Shown here piece by piece: positions 1 through 8,166 of a DNA stretch of 64,000 nt (the stretch's first letter is position 1; every line of letters starts with the position of its first letter). The stretch is from JAJXZJ01 sp050012855. GTDB taxonomy: Bacteria; Verrucomicrobiota; Verrucomicrobiia; Limisphaerales; J093. The stretch is taken from positions 1-64,000 of the forward strand of contig JBEKGJ010000012.1 in NCBI GenBank assembly GCA_050012855.1, written 5' to 3'. Both the position numbers and the translations under genes were made by a program. The notes below the pieces were generated by a model. That model searched no databases and was not told the origin of the DNA. It saw nothing but the letters and a program-made list of their open reading frames with translations.

Positions 1-73
1 ACACCCGACGCGGCCTTCGGCCATGGCCCGCGAACGCGCAATTAAGGCGATGAAATCAGCCCGCTGGATTCGA

Positions 74-153
74 GCCCATTTGCTCAATGGCAGAGTCCCG
101 ACCCGTCGGGATTAACCGGCGGGTTAGAGGTTCGAGCCCTCTCTCTGGAGCCA
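74..153 (+). other. tRNA-like 3' half (Asn-type), 5' half not resolved
   Basis: The 3' part reads as a tRNA: a T-stem AGAGG, loop TTCGAGC, stem CCTCT (126-142), a 7-nt acceptor strand (143-149), a discriminator base and an encoded CCA (151-153). A D-arm-like GCTC-AATGGCA-GAGT lies at 82-96. TTAACCGGCGGGTT (112-125) fits the 3' anticodon loop, stem and variable loop of tRNA-Asn. However, the expected 5' acceptor strand TCCAGAG is absent, and the region between the arms is about 6 nt too long and folds as its own hairpin (97-110). It may be a degenerate tRNA, a split or intron-containing tRNA whose 5' part lies outside the window, or a remnant. The rest of 1-313 shows no gene. Confidence 0.4.
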
Positions 154-313
154 TTTCCACACTCGGGCATGGATCCGCGGGGGCAATTTGCGCTGCCCGC
201 TTCCGTGGAAACAGTCGAGCGCGCCACGCTCGCCCAGGCCGATGTCCGCAGGATCGCGCCGTGGCGACAAAATAATTCGGCGCTGAATTGAAAACCAGCC
301 AAACCCAGGCATC

Positions 314-1417
314 TCACCGGCTCGCGGTGGCTTTCTTCGCCGCCGGCTTTGTTTTCATCGCGGCCGATGGCCTGGCTTTGGCGGTCGTCCTCATTCTCCG
401 CTGAAGCGCCGGCGTGGCGGGCCGTTCCGGCTCCTTGATTTTCGCCCATCTGGCCCTGGCGGCGGCCGTCATCCTGGCTCGGGCGGTGGAACTCGGCCGT
501 TGGGCCGCTCTCTTTCGCGGTGGCGTCGTGGGCTTGGGCACCGCCTTGGGCGCAATTGGCGCCGCGACGCCAACGGGAGGCGGAGCCGCGGGCATGGCCG
601 GACGCGATTCCAATTCGATGCCAAAAACGTCGGCCAGCTCGGCTTCGCTCAGGGTGGCCGCGCCCGTGGCCGCGGTGGATTGGCGGATGGCCTCCGTGGC
701 TGAAACCTTGCCAATCAAATCCGCGGGGTCAATGCCCCGGAGGCGGAACAACAGTTCCGGTTTCTCGTCCAGTCGCGCGCCGACTCCATACAGGGCGGCG
801 GCCACGTGTTTGCACATGTCCGCCCAGTCCGGGCAGGAGCAATCCAGACCGATCTCTTTCGGGGTGGGAAAGAGTCCGCGTTCGGGCCGGGTGACGATTT
901 GCATCACACTCGCCGAGAGCCGGCCCTGCAGCAGTTCAATCAGGGAATCAATCTTGCCGGCGCATTCGGTTTGGACTTTCTCCCAAAGGTCGCGCGCCAA
1001 GGGTTTGATCTTGATTTCGATCCGGTAGAGTTCCGAGCCGCTGACCAGCGCGGTGACCTTGCCTTCGCTGATCTGCAGGTCCACGACCGATCCGTTGCGG
1101 ACGTAGCTGCGCCCGCGGGGCAGGCGGTTGGCGTAATCGCTGTAGGCCTCGAGATTGTCGCACCAGGCCTTGCCCCAGAACGTGGCGGCGATCTTGCGTC
1201 CGGCAAGCGCGACCCACCATGTCGGCTCACGGCGGGAATCGGGGGAGCGCGGCCGTCCTCGGCCGCCGTCTTCGGCGTCCCGCCGAAGACTTTGGGAATC
1301 GGGCAGCCAGCTCGCAGGCTCATTGGTGGGTCGTGGACCGCCGGGCCGCGACTGAGCCTTGCGTGTTCGGCGCGCAACGACAAATGGGGTGCCGACGCAA
1401 CAGTGCCCGTTTCGCAA
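314..1417 (-). CDS. SWIM zinc-finger protein, 5' end altered by a repeat element
   Basis: The C-terminal 290 or so residues match the bacterial SWIM zinc-finger family that often accompanies SNF2-type helicases. Visible signatures are FWGKAWCDNLEAYSDYANRL and RSYVRNGSVVDLQI, followed by the SWIM finger CxCPDWADMCKH. The tail is rich in Ala, Pro, Lys and Arg, which suggests nucleic-acid contact. No ATG is in frame near the conserved start. The TTG at 1417 is my best guess, because residues after it (PFVVARRTRKAQ) resemble the usual family N-terminus. Between that segment and the conserved core (GRKIAATFWG) lies a 124-bp inverted-repeat element (1210-1333) that stays open in frame. No SNF2 helicase is in the window. 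The gene may be functional with an insert or may be decaying. A longer reading frame runs upstream but overlaps the divergent permease. Confidence 0.7.
   Translation of the reverse strand: MRNGHCCVGTPFVVARRTRKAQSRPGGPRPTNEPASWLPDSQSLRRDAEDGGRGRPRSPDSRREPTWWVALAGRKIAATFWGKAWCDNLEAYSDYANRLPRGRSYVRNGSVVDLQISEGKVTALVSGSELYRIEIKIKPLARDLWEKVQTECAGKIDSLIELLQGRLSASVMQIVTRPERGLFPTPKEIGLDCSCPDWADMCKHVAAALYGVGARLDEKPELLFRLRGIDPADLIGKVSATEAIRQSTAATGAATLSEAELADVFGIELESRPAMPAAPPPVGVAAPIAPKAVPKPTTPPRKRAAQRPSSTARARMTAAARARWAKIKEPERPATPALQRRMRTTAKARPSAAMKTKPAAKKATASR
1210..1333. repeat. MITE-like 124-bp element with terminal inverted repeats
   Basis: The ends are exact 10-bp inverted repeats, CGACCCACCA at 1210-1219 and TGGTGGGTCG at 1324-1333. 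In the middle is a perfect 10-bp hairpin with a TCC triloop (1268-1277 and 1281-1290). No target duplication is obvious. It sits at the N-terminal end of the SWIM gene and is translated in that frame without a stop. Whether other copies exist in the genome cannot be seen here. Confidence 0.5.
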
Positions 1418-1489
1418 TGTTCGCCTGCGCTTCCCGAACGCGGCAAAGAGGCGACAGCGTCCGGCGGTTCGGCTACGCTGCGCCGCGTG

Positions 1490-2275
1490 ATGGCGATCAC
1501 GGAACTTGGCAACGGCGCGGGCCTGGTCCTGGCGGCGGGAGTTGCTGGGGTGGTGGACGCCGTGGCCGGCGGCGGCGGCTTGATCCAGTTGCCGGCGCTG
1601 TTTCTTTTCCTGCCCCCGGCCGACGCCGCCGTCGTCGCCGCCGTGCTGGGCACCAACAAGCTCTCCTCGATTTGCGGCACGGGTCTGGCCGCGGCTCACT
1701 ACGGGCGTCGGGTGCCGCTCGAATGGTCATGGCTCGCCCCGGCCGCCGTCACCGCGTTCGGGTTTTCGTTCCTTGGCGCTCTCTCGGTGATGTTTCTCCG
1801 GCCCACGTTGTTGCGACCGGTGGTGTTGGGATTGCTGGTGGCGGTCGCGCTCTACACGTTTCTCCGGCGGGATGTGGGCGAGCGGCACGCGCCGCGGATG
1901 ACGGCGGGCCAGGAGCGGTGGTGGAGCGTGGTCGTCGGGGCGGGGATCGGTTTTTACGACGGTTTTTTCGGGCCGGGGACCGGCAGCTTCCTGATTTTCA
2001 TTTTCGTGGGCGCGTTCGGATTCGATTTCATCGCGGCTTCCGCCAGCGCCAAGGTAATCAACCTGGCCACGAACCTCGCGGCGGTGGTGTGTTTCGCGGC
2101 GAACGGTCAAATTTTCTACCGGTTCGCGCTGCCGATGGCCGCAGCAAACGCGTTGGGCGGGCTGGCCGGGGCGCGGCTGGCGATCCTCAAGGGCAACCGG
2201 TTTGTCCGCAGTTTCTTCCTGGTCGTGGCGGTGGCGCTCATCGTGCGGTTCGGCTGGGACGTGTGGCGGCGCTGA
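1490..2275 (+). CDS. TauE/SafE family sulfite/anion exporter
   Basis: Predicted polytopic inner-membrane permease of 261 residues, a usual size for TauE/SafE proteins. Family features include the N-terminal GVAGVVDAVAGGGGLIQLPA motif and its second-half counterpart GFYDGFFGPGTGSFLIF, typical of the two pseudo-symmetric halves. About seven or eight hydrophobic segments are visible. The family exports sulfite, sulfoacetate or other small organic anions, but the substrate cannot be told from sequence. I chose ATG 1490. A GTG three bases earlier (1487) is equally possible, and the open frame continues upstream but overlaps the SWIM gene and lacks family similarity. It is divergent from the SWIM gene. 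Confidence 0.85.
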   Translation: MAITELGNGAGLVLAAGVAGVVDAVAGGGGLIQLPALFLFLPPADAAVVAAVLGTNKLSSICGTGLAAAHYGRRVPLEWSWLAPAAVTAFGFSFLGALSVMFLRPTLLRPVVLGLLVAVALYTFLRRDVGERHAPRMTAGQERWWSVVVGAGIGFYDGFFGPGTGSFLIFIFVGAFGFDFIAASASAKVINLATNLAAVVCFAANGQIFYRFALPMAAANALGGLAGARLAILKGNRFVRSFFLVVAVALIVRFGWDVWRR

Positions 2276-2390
2276 GCGGGGAAAACCATTGCCAAGCCGG
2301 GCGGAGGAGGTTTTACAATCGGGGCGCGACACCTGAACCGATCCTGTCCGCGCCGGGCGCGGGCAAACCGGTCGGATCGCGCTGGATTCA

Positions 2391-4958
2391 ATGAACACCA
2401 ATCGCCTTCGCCTTCGGTTCTGCCTGACCCTGCTGCTCCTTGCCGGTGCCACGTCGCTTGCGGCCGACGATCCGGTTGGTGCGCTCAGTTCCTACACCTC
2501 CGGCCAGAACTCCGCGAAGCTGACCGCGGTCGAGAACGCCGTGCGCGCCGCGCTGGCCGATCCGGCCACCGCCCGCGCCATTGAGGCCAGACTCGACGCC
2601 GTTCTGGACGGAAGCGCTGCGCCCGAAGCAAAGGATTTCGCCTGCCGCCAGCTCCGCATCATCGGGACCACCCAGTCGGTGCCCGCTTTGGCGAAATTGC
2701 TCGGCAACGAGCGGCTTTCCTCGATTGCCCGCTACGCGCTGCAGGCCATTCCGGCCGCCACGGCCGGCGAGGCGATGCGGGCCGCGCTGAAGACCGTGAC
2801 CGGCGGCGCCTTGGTCGGGGTGGTCAATTCGGTGGGCGAACGGCGGGAAGCCGACAGCGTGCCGGCGCTCGTGCCCCTGCTGGAGAATGGAGATCCCGCG
2901 GTCGTGGACGCCGTGATCGCCGCGCTGGGCAAGATCGGCGGTTCCGACGCGCTGGACGCCTTGCGCGCGGTGGCCAGTAATTACGAACCTTCGGCCGCGG
3001 ACGGCGGTCTGCGGAACGAAGTGAAGCTGACGGAGGCGGTCAAGGCGAAGCTGAGCGTGACCGGCCTGGCGAATGCGGTGCTGCAATGCGCCGAGGGGTT
3101 CGCGCGGGACGGCGACCCGGGGCTGGCGGGGCAGATTTATGCGCGGGTTGGCCAGGCCGAGCGGCTGCCGAAAGCGGCCCGGCTGGCAGCGTTGCGGGGG
3201 CTGACCGTGATTGCGCCCGCGGAGGCGGCGCCCTTCATCCTGGAATTGCTCAAGTCGGACGAACCCGGTCTGGCTGTGGCGGCGATCGGGCTGGCGCGTC
3301 AACTGCCGGGCGACAGCGTGAGCCCGGTGGTGGGTGCGCTGGATCAGCTTCCGACGCCGGTCTTACCGGCGCTAATTGCGGCGCTGGCGGACCGACATGA
3401 TGCCTCGCTGGTCCCCGCCCTGCTGAAGCTCGCGCGGCATGACAACGCCGCGGTGCGTCTGGCCGCGCTGCAGGCGCTCGGCACGCTCGAGGCCACGGCG
3501 GATTCGGCGAGGCTGTTGTTGCAGGCGGCGGCGACCGGCAAGGGCCCGGAGCGCGAGGGCGCACGCGAAGCGTTGCGGCGGGCCCGCGGCACGGCCATGG
3601 ACATCGCACTCGCCGAAGCCATCCGCGGCAGCAACGCGGGACTGCGGGCCGAAGCCATCCGCGTGGCGGCGCCGCGCGGGGCCCGGACCGCGCTGCCGGA
3701 GTTGCTGAAGGCGACGGCAGACCCGGATCAAACGGTGCGGATCGCGGCGCTCGAAGCGCTGGCCAGCCTGGCGGATGCCGACCAGTTGCCGGTGATCCTC
3801 GAACGCCTGGGGAAGGCAACCGACAGCGCCGAGCGCGACGCCGCAGTGAAGGCGGCCGTCGCGGCCGCGCGCGCGCGGCCGGACGCCGAGGCGCGCACGA
3901 CGCCGTTGATTGCGGCGCTGGGAACCGCGCCACTGGAGGCGAAGGTCGCGTTGCTCGGTGCGCTGGCCGAATTGGGCGGGGCGCACGCGCTGGCGGCGGT
4001 CAGCGCCGCGGCGAAGGACGGCGAGGCGACCGTGCGGGGCGCGGCGATTGGCGCGCTGGCCGGCTGGCCGGACGCGAGCGCGATGGCCGCGCTGATCGCG
4101 ATCGCGCGGAGCACGGACAATCCGACGCATCGCATCGTGGCGTTGCGCGGTTTCCTGCAGCAGGTCGAGCAGCCGGGCCGGACGCCCGAGCAGGCGCTGG
4201 CGTTCTACCAGCAGGCGCTGGCGGTGGCGGATCGCGCCGAGGAAAAGAAGCTGGTGCTGGCGGGTCTGAGCACGGTGTCGAATCTGGCGGCGTTGAAACT
4301 GGCGGAGCCGTTCCTGGCGGACGCGGCGTTGAAGGATGAAGCGGGCCTGGCGGTCGCGAAGATCGCCCTGAGCGTGGCGAACGCGGCGCCGGACGTGGCG
4401 CGGGCGGCGGTCATCGCCATCAAGGCCGCGATCCAGAACCCGGCGGTGCTGGCCCAGGCGCAGCAGGTCACCGATTACCTCGAACGGAACCAGGATTTCG
4501 TGAACACGTGGGTGCTCGCGGGGCCGTTCACCAAGGACGGCGCAAAGGTGACGGAGTTGTTCGACGTGGTGTTTCCGCCGGAGACGCCCGGGGCCGCGGT
4601 CGCATGGCGGCCGGCCCAGGCGGTCAATGGTCTGGTGCCGCTCGACCAATTGATCGGCGGCGAAAACCGCGTGGCCTATCTGCGCACCACGATCGTCAGC
4701 CCGAAGGCCCAGCCAGCGCGGCTGGAGATCGGCAGCGACGACGGCGTGAAGGTGTGGCTGAACGGGAAGGTGGTTCACGCGAACAATGTGGATCGCGGCT
4801 ACGTGGCGGGCCAGGACAAGGTGACCATCGAATTGAAGGAAGGCCCGAATGTGCTGTTGGTGAAGGTTACGCAGGGCGGGGGTGGTTGGACCATGGGCTG
4901 CCGGCTGCGCGCGGCGGACGGTGGGAAACTGGCGGGCTGGCAGGCGAAGGCGGAGTGA
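2391..4958 (+). CDS. Secreted HEAT-repeat protein with C-terminal sugar-binding-like domain
   Basis: 855 residues. Residues 1-25 are a clear Sec signal peptide (basic start, Leu-rich core, ASLAA end). Residues 30-690 are Ala/Leu-rich helical repeats of the HEAT/PBS-lyase type, recognisable from recurring A-L-x-D/R pairs and units of about 30 residues. From about residue 700 the character changes to a beta-rich module (WVLAGPF, LEIGSDDGVKVWLNGK, LLVKVTQGGGGW) like the PA14/NPCBM-type domains at the ends of many Planctomycetes and Verrucomicrobia exported proteins. It is probably a periplasmic or surface scaffold; partner and ligand are unknown. Nothing catalytic is visible. It lies 115 bp after the permease on the same strand. 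Confidence 0.75.
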   Translation: MNTNRLRLRFCLTLLLLAGATSLAADDPVGALSSYTSGQNSAKLTAVENAVRAALADPATARAIEARLDAVLDGSAAPEAKDFACRQLRIIGTTQSVPALAKLLGNERLSSIARYALQAIPAATAGEAMRAALKTVTGGALVGVVNSVGERREADSVPALVPLLENGDPAVVDAVIAALGKIGGSDALDALRAVASNYEPSAADGGLRNEVKLTEAVKAKLSVTGLANAVLQCAEGFARDGDPGLAGQIYARVGQAERLPKAARLAALRGLTVIAPAEAAPFILELLKSDEPGLAVAAIGLARQLPGDSVSPVVGALDQLPTPVLPALIAALADRHDASLVPALLKLARHDNAAVRLAALQALGTLEATADSARLLLQAAATGKGPEREGAREALRRARGTAMDIALAEAIRGSNAGLRAEAIRVAAPRGARTALPELLKATADPDQTVRIAALEALASLADADQLPVILERLGKATDSAERDAAVKAAVAAARARPDAEARTTPLIAALGTAPLEAKVALLGALAELGGAHALAAVSAAAKDGEATVRGAAIGALAGWPDASAMAALIAIARSTDNPTHRIVALRGFLQQVEQPGRTPEQALAFYQQALAVADRAEEKKLVLAGLSTVSNLAALKLAEPFLADAALKDEAGLAVAKIALSVANAAPDVARAAVIAIKAAIQNPAVLAQAQQVTDYLERNQDFVNTWVLAGPFTKDGAKVTELFDVVFPPETPGAAVAWRPAQAVNGLVPLDQLIGGENRVAYLRTTIVSPKAQPARLEIGSDDGVKVWLNGKVVHANNVDRGYVAGQDKVTIELKEGPNVLLVKVTQGGGGWTMGCRLRAADGGKLAGWQAKAE

Positions 4959-5104
4959 CCGGGCCGGTTGGCGAAGCGGGCGGAAGCTCCCGGCGAAGCG
5001 ACCAGATCGAGCCACCTCGCGCGGACAGCGCGGGAACGCGGGCCATGCCGCCTGGCGGGCGGAGGCTTGCAAGTTCGCGCCCCGGTGCGGAAAGTCCCTT
5101 CATC

Positions 5105-6529
5105 GTGACACCGTCGAACCGCAAACGCTGGCGGTGGGCGTTGCGCTGGTCGGGCGTCGCGGCCGCGCTGTTCGCCGCGTTTACCTGGTTCGGCTGGCGC
5201 TACGGCTTCAGCCCGCTCCCGGCCCCTGCTCCTGGGGTCGCCTTTGTGCCCGAGCCGCCGCTGGCCCGCGCGGCGTATGCGCCCGACAACTGCTGGTTCT
5301 GGTTGCGCGAAATGGAACGCCGGTTGCGCGTGGATCCGCAGTTTCATGCCAGCGAGGAGGTGTTTTTTTCGACCGTGGATGCCTGGGCCCGCTCCGGCGC
5401 ACAGCCTTCGCTGGGCGGGGACCGACTTGTACGCTGGCTGCGCGACAACGCGGAGATTGGCCGCGGTTTCCGCGGTTTTCTGGACGCCACCAACACCCTG
5501 GCCCCGGCCAGCTTCACGGTCGGCGAAGTCCGGGCGGGTTATGTGTTCACCACGCACGCCCTGCTGCGGGCGGCGGAGCGCGAGCGGCATGGTGAAACGG
5601 CCGCGGCGTTCGCCGGTTTGATCGAGGCGTGGCGGTTCCAGGCTCGCCTGACGCCGCCGACGAGCTTCCTTTCTTTTTACGACGAGCGGGGCGTCGAACA
5701 GGTCAACCAGACGCTGGCGCGACCGTGGCGCCGGCTGGCGGCCAACGGCCCCGCCCTGTCACCGGCGACCGTCCGTCGTTTGCTGGAGGAACTGGCGGGG
5801 GTGACGAATTCCGTGCCGGGTCTGGAACGGGCCTACGCGCAGGCGGTTTCGGCGGCTCTCAGCCGCGCGCATGAACTGCCGGCGACCGAGTGGCGGCGGG
5901 TGCGCCTGGCGTTCCGTCAGGCGGTGATGACGATGTCCTTCGATATGCTGCGCCTGGTCCAGGCAGTGTGGGGCCGGTTGCTGGACACGCGGTCGGAGGC
6001 GGCGCCAATCGAAGGCGCCCGGCGGCTTGGGCGACCGGTGGGTATGCTCGTGGCAGCCTGGGAGCGGGCCATTGCGCGGCCGGACGATTTCGCGCAAATC
6101 CGCGCCGCGTGGCTGAGCCAGACGCTCGGCGCCTTGCAACGGGGGGAACCGGTGCCCCGGCCGTCGCGCGGTTGGTTCCGGCGCTGGTTCGACCGGCCGG
6201 CGGTCTGGAACTCGGTCGAATTGCTGCCCGAAGCCGAACCGTTGCGGACGACGCAGCGGCAATGGCTGGTTTATCTGGAGTCGTGCCGGTTGAGCCTGGC
6301 GTTGCGCGCGTTCCGGGAGGCCCACGGTCGCTGGCCGGATCGCCTCGAGGAACTGGTACCCGAGTGGCTGCCGGGGGTGCCGGCGGACCCGTTCGGTGGC
6401 CGGCCTTTCGGCTACCGGCGTGACGACACGGGCTGGCAGTTTTGGTCCGTCGGTCCTTCGGGACAGGAACCGTCGCCGGAGGAAACGGCTTCCCTGCCGC
6501 AGCGGGTTTTTCGCGGGGACGGCTCGTGA
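5105..6529 (+). CDS. Membrane-anchored hypothetical protein with pseudopilin-like C-terminus
   Basis: About 474 residues from a GTG at 5105; an in-frame ATG at 5045 would add 20 residues of low-complexity sequence. I favour the GTG because it puts a basic stretch directly before a single transmembrane segment (WSGVAAALFAAFTWFGW, about residues 14-30). The rest is mostly helical, Arg- and Leu-rich and presumably periplasmic. The last 60 residues (GRWPDRLEELVPEWLPGVPADPFGGRPFGYR then WSVGPSG) match the C-terminal pattern of type II secretion major pseudopilin-like proteins common in Planctomycetes and Verrucomicrobia, but no prepilin methylation motif is seen. Function unknown. Confidence 0.6.
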   Translation: MTPSNRKRWRWALRWSGVAAALFAAFTWFGWRYGFSPLPAPAPGVAFVPEPPLARAAYAPDNCWFWLREMERRLRVDPQFHASEEVFFSTVDAWARSGAQPSLGGDRLVRWLRDNAEIGRGFRGFLDATNTLAPASFTVGEVRAGYVFTTHALLRAAERERHGETAAAFAGLIEAWRFQARLTPPTSFLSFYDERGVEQVNQTLARPWRRLAANGPALSPATVRRLLEELAGVTNSVPGLERAYAQAVSAALSRAHELPATEWRRVRLAFRQAVMTMSFDMLRLVQAVWGRLLDTRSEAAPIEGARRLGRPVGMLVAAWERAIARPDDFAQIRAAWLSQTLGALQRGEPVPRPSRGWFRRWFDRPAVWNSVELLPEAEPLRTTQRQWLVYLESCRLSLALRAFREAHGRWPDRLEELVPEWLPGVPADPFGGRPFGYRRDDTGWQFWSVGPSGQEPSPEETASLPQRVFRGDGS

Positions 6530-6600
6530 AATCGGGGCGGGCGGCGGATTCGGCGGATTCGGCGCTTGGCACCCCGGCCGACCACCGCTAAGCTGAACTG

Positions 6601-7125
6601 ATGCAGGCGTTCATCCGGTACATTGGCGTGCTGAATGCCGCCGTCTGGTTTGGGGCGGTGGTGTTTTTCACGCTCGCGGGAGGGCCGGCGTTTTTCTCGG
6701 ACGAGATGCTCGGTTTTCTGCCCCGACCTTATGCCGGGCGGGCGGCGGAGGTGGTGATCGGCCGGCTGTTCGTCCTGCAGCAATGGTGCGCCGTGATCGC
6801 GCTGCTGCACCTGCTGGTCGAGCATCTTTATTTCGGGCGGCGCGGCGAGGCGCGGCGGGCGGTCTTGCTGGGCGGTCTGCTGATCGTGAACCTGCTGGGT
6901 GGCGGCTGGCTGCTCCCGCGGATGCACGAGCTGGAACGGATTCGCTATTCGCCGGCGAGCACGGCGGCGGAGGCCGCCGCGGCGGCCAGCCGGTTCGGCC
7001 TCTGGCACGGGTTCTCTCAAGTTATCAATCTGCTTGTCATTGTCAGCCTGGCTTATTACCTCTGGAAACTTGCCCGGCCGGTCACCGCGCCGCGGTTGGG
7101 GGGGTATGACCGGTTCCGCGGTTGA
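6601..7125 (+). CDS. DUF4149/TMEM205-like four-helix membrane protein
   Basis: 174 residues with four hydrophobic helices (about 5-30, 50-75, 85-105 and 140-162) and the early WFGAVVFF motif of small DUF4149-like membrane proteins. The role of the family is not established. The preceding 60 bp hold a direct repeat of GGCGGATTC. It ends 8 bp before the convergent rsfS gene. Confidence 0.6.
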   Translation: MQAFIRYIGVLNAAVWFGAVVFFTLAGGPAFFSDEMLGFLPRPYAGRAAEVVIGRLFVLQQWCAVIALLHLLVEHLYFGRRGEARRAVLLGGLLIVNLLGGGWLLPRMHELERIRYSPASTAAEAAAAASRFGLWHGFSQVINLLVIVSLAYYLWKLARPVTAPRLGGYDRFRG

Positions 7126-7133
7126 TCCGCCGC

Positions 7134-7520
7134 TCAGGTTGGGCTGCCGGCGGGGCGCCGGCGGGGCGCGGGCGCGCGCCGTGGCCGGACCCGTTTGGCG
7201 TCACCCCAGAGGCTCTCCAGCCCGTAGTGTTCCCGGGTTTCGGCGCGCATGACGTGGACGATCACATCGAAATAGTCGAGCACGACCCAGGGGGTGGTGA
7301 GTTCGCCGTCCGTGGCGCGGGGACGCAGCCCGAGTTCTTCACGCAGCGTGTCGGTGATTTCCTCCACGATGGCGCGCACGTGCGGTTCGCTGGTGCCCGT
7401 GGCGATGACGAAATAATCGGTGACGGAGGAAAGTTTGCGGACATCCAGGATGAGGAGGTTGTCCGCCTTTTTGTCGTCGGCCAGCTCGCGGCAGCGCAAG
7501 GCCAGGGTTCGCGAATCCAT
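7134..7520 (-). CDS. rsfS: Ribosomal silencing factor RsfS
   Basis: Ribosome-associated factor that binds uL14 on the 50S subunit and blocks subunit joining in slow growth. The core is typical: LILDVRKLSSVTDYFVIATG, then HVRAIVEEI, W-V-VLDYFDVIVHVM and YGLESLWGDA. A basic, Ala/Pro-rich tail of about 20 residues follows. The start is either ATG 7520 (MDSRTL, 128 residues, preferred because homologues start here) or ATG 7532. It lies just downstream of nadD on the same strand, the conserved nadD-rsfS order found in many bacteria, so the two are probably co-transcribed. Confidence 0.93.
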   Translation of the reverse strand: MDSRTLALRCRELADDKKADNLLILDVRKLSSVTDYFVIATGTSEPHVRAIVEEITDTLREELGLRPRATDGELTTPWVVLDYFDVIVHVMRAETREHYGLESLWGDAKRVRPRRAPAPRRRPAGSPT

Positions 7521-7545
7521 TGGCGGTAACATGCCGGAATCCGGT

Positions 7546-8118
7546 TCAGAGATAAAGCCGATTGTTGCGGATGGCCTCGGCGACGGCGGGCGGCACCAGC
7601 GGTCCCAACGGCCGGCCGGCGCGCACGCGGTCGCGGAGCTGGGAGGAGGAAACGGCCAGCGGAAAACCGGTCAGCCGGCGGCCGCGAAAGGACGCCGGCC
7701 AGGGTGGCGCGTCTTCTCCGGGTCGCGGAATGACCACGAACTCCAGCCGGCGCGCCAGTTCCGTCGCGTCGCGCCACTGAGTCAGGGTGGCCACGTGGTC
7801 GGCGCCGATCAGGTAGAACAGGGCCGCCTGGGGAAAGCGGTGCGCATAGTCCCGAACCGTTTCAATCGTATAGGAAACCCCGCCGCGCTCCAGCTCCTGC
7901 GTGTCGATTTCGAGGTTCGTTTGCCCCGCCAGTGCGAGGCGAAGCATCTGCAGGCGCAACGGCGCCGGCGTCGGCGGGCGATCCGGCTTGAACGGCGATT
8001 GCGCCGCCGGAATGAAGAACAGCCGATCGAGGTCCATTTCCTCGCAGGCCGCCTGGGCGACCAGCAAGTGCCCGACGTGGACCGGATCGAACGAACCGCC
8101 AAAGAGGCCGAGTTTCAT
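7546..8118 (-). CDS. nadD: Nicotinate-nucleotide adenylyltransferase
   Basis: Adds AMP from ATP to nicotinate mononucleotide in NAD synthesis. The nucleotidyltransferase signature GGSFDPVHVGHL starts at residue 5, giving the HxGH motif, and SSSQLRDRVRAG near the C-terminus matches the ISSTxIR motif (the usual T is Q/L here). The start is ATG 8118 (MKLGLFGG); a reading 12 codons longer has no family match. 190 residues is normal. rsfS follows. Confidence 0.93.
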   Translation of the reverse strand: MKLGLFGGSFDPVHVGHLLVAQAACEEMDLDRLFFIPAAQSPFKPDRPPTPAPLRLQMLRLALAGQTNLEIDTQELERGGVSYTIETVRDYAHRFPQAALFYLIGADHVATLTQWRDATELARRLEFVVIPRPGEDAPPWPASFRGRRLTGFPLAVSSSQLRDRVRAGRPLGPLVPPAVAEAIRNNRLYL

Positions 8119-8166
8119 GTTACGACTGGGCAGTGCCCCGGCGCAGACTGGCACGAATGACCGGGC

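Noticed and set aside
1..153. 3' end of a transfer-messenger RNA
   Set aside because: A D-arm-like segment and Asn-type anticodon arm are present, the terminal sequence does not match the usual tmRNA acceptor, and no tag reading frame is visible.
806..1489. An N-terminal extension of 228 codons for the TauE/SafE permease
   Set aside because: The extension overlaps the conserved SWIM gene on the other strand and its residues show no membrane or permease character.
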